Made by a program: the position numbers and the translations under genes. The notes beneath the pieces were generated by a model. It did not search any database, was not told the DNA's origin, and worked only from the letters and a program-made list of their open reading frames with translations. A stretch of 64,000 nucleotides of DNA from Oceanicola sp. D3 (GTDB lineage: Bacteria > Pseudomonadota > Alphaproteobacteria > Rhodobacterales > Rhodobacteraceae), in the NCBI RefSeq assembly GCF_006351965.1, contig NZ_CP040932.1, positions 930,001 through 994,000 of the forward strand, in the 5' to 3' direction. Shown one piece after another: positions 62,398 through 64,000 of this stretch (positions are counted from its first letter, which is position 1; each line of letters begins with the position of its first letter).

Positions 62398-62601
62398 TCA
62401 CTTGGAGCCGGCTTGGGTGCCCGTGGCAAGGATGGCGGGCGCACTGTGGGAGCGGTCAGGCAACTCGGGCGCGCTGGGGCTTGCGGTGGAGGCGCTGGTA
62501 AAGGTCACGCGGGGCAGGTCGGTCGCGAAACTGCCGGCGTTGGCAGCGTGAAGGGACGCGCCGAGGGCGATGAGAACGGTGAGGGCAGAGATGCGCAGCA
62601 T
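62398..62601 (-). CDS. Small exported protein, 67 residues, unknown function
   Basis: MLRISALTVLIALGASLHAA is a typical signal peptide with cleavage near AANA. The mature part of about 45 residues is Ser/Thr/Ala-rich with no cysteine, including TDLPRVTFTSASTASPSAPE. AAAGGAT precedes ATG 62601. It is upstream of the TetR gene on the same strand, and a perfect-arm palindrome lies about 24 bp before its start codon, so it is likely a regulated gene. The N-terminus matches the 39-residue peptide on the other side of tetR. No family recognised. Confidence 0.6.
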   Translation of the reverse strand: MLRISALTVLIALGASLHAANAGSFATDLPRVTFTSASTASPSAPELPDRSHSAPAILATGTQAGSK

Positions 62602-62624
62602 CGGATTATCCTTTCGAATCTGAA

Positions 62625-62700
62625 CTGAACCACTCGGTTCAGATGGGTATCTAAACCGTTCGGTTCGTTTTGCAAGATTTTTCTGAACCGATCGGTGCAG
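62625..62700. promoter_or_regulatory. Three related AACC-GGTT palindromes between the small exported gene and S-formylglutathione hydrolase gene
   Basis: Site 1: CTGAACC-N4-GGTTCAG at 62625-62642. Site 2: AACCGTTCGGTT at 62654-62665, symmetric except the centre. Site 3: CTGAACCGATCGGTGCAG at 62683-62700, symmetric but for one base pair. All share the AACC(G)...(C)GGTT core and are spaced about 29 bp. They resemble TetR-family operators; the TetR gene at 61671 is the obvious candidate to bind them. Confidence 0.6.
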
Positions 62701-62794
62701 TTTTCTCCGCTTGGCCCTGCGCCGTTGCGGATGGTGGACATTCGGGCAGGGGGCCGAGATAGTCGCCGCAAATCTGATTTGAGGAGACGGGCCG

Positions 62795-63622
62795 ATGGAA
62801 ACGGTAGCGGAAAACAGGGCATTCGGCGGGGTTCAGGGCGTGTATCGGCACGGCTCAGAGGCGTGTGGCTGCGATATGACCTTTGGGCTGTTCCTGCCGG
62901 AAGAAGCCAAGGATGGGCCGGTGCCGGTGCTGTGGTATTTGTCCGGCCTCACTTGCACACATGAGAACGCGATGACCAAGGCGGGCGCGCAGGGATGGGC
63001 TGCCGAGCAGGGGATCGCGCTGATCTTCCCCGATACCTCGCCGCGCGGCGAGGATGTGCCCGACGACGAGGCCTATGACCTTGGCAAGGGCGCGGGCTTT
63101 TACGTGAACGCCACGCAGGAGCTTTGGGCCAAGCACTTCCGCATGTGGGATTACGTGGCCGAGGAACTGCCGGCGCTGATCGGCGCGGAGTTTGCCGTCG
63201 ACATGGAGCGCCAGGGCATCACCGGCCATTCGATGGGTGGCCACGGCGCGCTGACGCTGGCAATGCGCCAGCCGGGCCGGTTTGCCAGCGTGTCGGCCTT
63301 CGCGCCGATTGCCCATCCAACCCAGTCCGACTGGGGCAAAAAGCAACTCGGCGCCTATCTGGGCGACAGCGGCTGGGAGGCGCATGACTCGACGCTGCTG
63401 ATGCGCGAGCGCGGCTTTGACGGGCCGGTGCTGGTGGATCAGGGCGGCAGCGACCAGTTTCTCGATCTTCTCAAGCCCGAGGCGCTCAGCGAGGCAATGG
63501 CGGCGCGGCGTCAGGAGGGCAGCTTCCGGGTGCAAAAGGGCTATGACCATTCCTACTTCTTCGTCTCCAGCTTCATGGAAGAGCACGTGAGCTTCCACGC
63601 AGAGGCGCTCTGGTCAAAGTGA
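62795..63622 (+). CDS. fghA: S-formylglutathione hydrolase
   Basis: A 275-residue esterase D-type hydrolase that releases formate and glutathione in formaldehyde detoxification. Visible marks are [19 protein letters not shown] (near residues 48-66), [20 protein letters not shown] (78-97), the nucleophile elbow GHSMGGHG (144-151; Ser146), DQGGSDQFL (Asp of the triad) and GYDHSYFF (His). Length fits FrmB/FghA. The glutathione-dependent formaldehyde dehydrogenase gene that often precedes it is not here. AACC-GGTT palindromes lie 95-170 bp upstream. Its end overlaps the next gene by GTGA. Confidence 0.95.
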   Translation: METVAENRAFGGVQGVYRHGSEACGCDMTFGLFLPEEAKDGPVPVLWYLSGLTCTHENAMTKAGAQGWAAEQGIALIFPDTSPRGEDVPDDEAYDLGKGAGFYVNATQELWAKHFRMWDYVAEELPALIGAEFAVDMERQGITGHSMGGHGALTLAMRQPGRFASVSAFAPIAHPTQSDWGKKQLGAYLGDSGWEAHDSTLLMRERGFDGPVLVDQGGSDQFLDLLKPEALSEAMAARRQEGSFRVQKGYDHSYFFVSSFMEEHVSFHAEALWSK

Positions 63623-64000
63623 CGATCTGGGTCGATGGAGATGCCTGCCCGGTGAAGGCCGAGGTGGAGCAAGTGGCCAGCCGGGTGAAGGTGCCGGTGA
63701 AGATCGTCTGCAACGGCGGGCTGCGGCCCTCGGCCAACCCGCTGGTGGAGGTGGTCTACGTCTCCGAGGGGCTGGACGTGGCCGATGACTTCATTGCCGA
63801 GAACGCCGGGAAGGGGGACGTGGTGGTAACCGCCGACATCCCTCTCGCCGCCCGCTGTGTGGAGGCCGGGGCGCTGGTGGTGAAGCCCGATGGCGAACGG
63901 CTGACCTCGCGCAACATGGGCGCGGCGCTGGCGACGCGCGATTTGATGACCGACCTGCGGGCGGCGAACCCGTTGAAGCAGGGCGGCGGGGCAAAGCCGT
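63619..64000 (+). CDS. UPF0178 (YaiI/YqxD) family protein, cut off by the window end
   Basis: The frame starts with GTG 63619, overlapping the fghA stop (GTGA), and is still open at 64000, giving 127 residues. [57 protein letters not shown] and [16 protein letters not shown] are hallmark stretches of UPF0178 (DUF188), a PIN-like-fold family of unknown function. Family length is about 150 residues, so only the C-terminus is missing. Coupling to fghA is a gene-order observation with no known functional meaning. Confidence 0.9.
   Translation, partial: MTIWVDGDACPVKAEVEQVASRVKVPVKIVCNGGLRPSANPLVEVVYVSEGLDVADDFIAENAGKGDVVVTADIPLAARCVEAGALVVKPDGERLTSRNMGAALATRDLMTDLRAANPLKQGGGAKP

Overview
The window is about 64 kb of GC-rich alphaproteobacterial chromosome. 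Gene order and families (three tandem peptide deformylases before fmt, an idi and class I cytochrome c pair, Hint_2 protein, GTGA/ATGA-coupled operons, several TTT and TRAP transporters) fit the Roseobacter/Rhodobacteraceae group. This is inference; no rRNA or marker phylogeny was available. I see no phage, transposase, integrase or CRISPR array. There is one tRNA, tRNA-Gln(TTG).

The first half, 1-32264, is a run of accessory catabolic operons, each with its own uptake system. (a) 1-7878 (+): a tripartite tricarboxylate transporter (TctC partial, TctA, TctB) joined to an MDR reductase, an extradiol-type VOC dioxygenase, a fumarylacetoacetate-hydrolase-family enzyme, a 4,5-dihydroxyphthalate-decarboxylase-like protein, a salicylate-hydroxylase-type flavin monooxygenase and a YciI protein. 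This looks like an aromatic-acid degradation operon. (b) 7995-14589: a minus-strand operon of serine-glyoxylate aminotransferase, FAD oxidoreductase, TctC and a TctA-TctB fusion that ends at an in-frame amber codon. A GntR/FCD regulator diverges from it across a 16-bp perfect palindrome. (c) 14705-16740 (-): a GAF histidine kinase and a LuxR-type response regulator. (d) 16933-24386 (+): a probable D-apiose module with a D-apionate lactonase-like protein, a D-apiose dehydrogenase-like Gfo/Idh/MocA enzyme, and a sugar ABC importer with a DUF2291 lipoprotein. (e) 24805-32264 (+): an ICL/PEP-mutase-family lyase, SDR, TRAP transporter, FAD-linked 2-hydroxyacid dehydrogenase, HpcH/HpaI aldolase and GntR regulator, whose substrate is not identifiable from sequence.

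The second half is mostly core or widespread genes. 32724-37452 is a TetR-controlled RND efflux operon. tRNA-Gln, a BON-MscS channel and the def-def-def-fmt-small membrane protein operon follow (37824-42175, minus). Then come a MalY/PatB lyase, a phosphorelay pair (sensorless hybrid kinase plus sigma-54 activator), propionyl-CoA synthetase prpE with TTTGCAAA sites upstream, a Hint_2 protein, maeB with an 18-bp palindrome at its 5' end, and the cdd-deoA-deoB-add-upp nucleoside salvage operon. The right end holds a SPOR protein, a degenerate M48-like membrane protein, cytochrome c, idi, a TetR gene flanked by two related tiny exported-peptide genes, S-formylglutathione hydrolase, and a UPF0178 gene that runs off the end.

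The most interesting items are the interrupted TctAB fusion, the two catabolic operons of unassigned substrate, the deformylase paralogue lacking canonical catalytic residues, and the TetR locus with tiny secreted peptides and several related palindromes.
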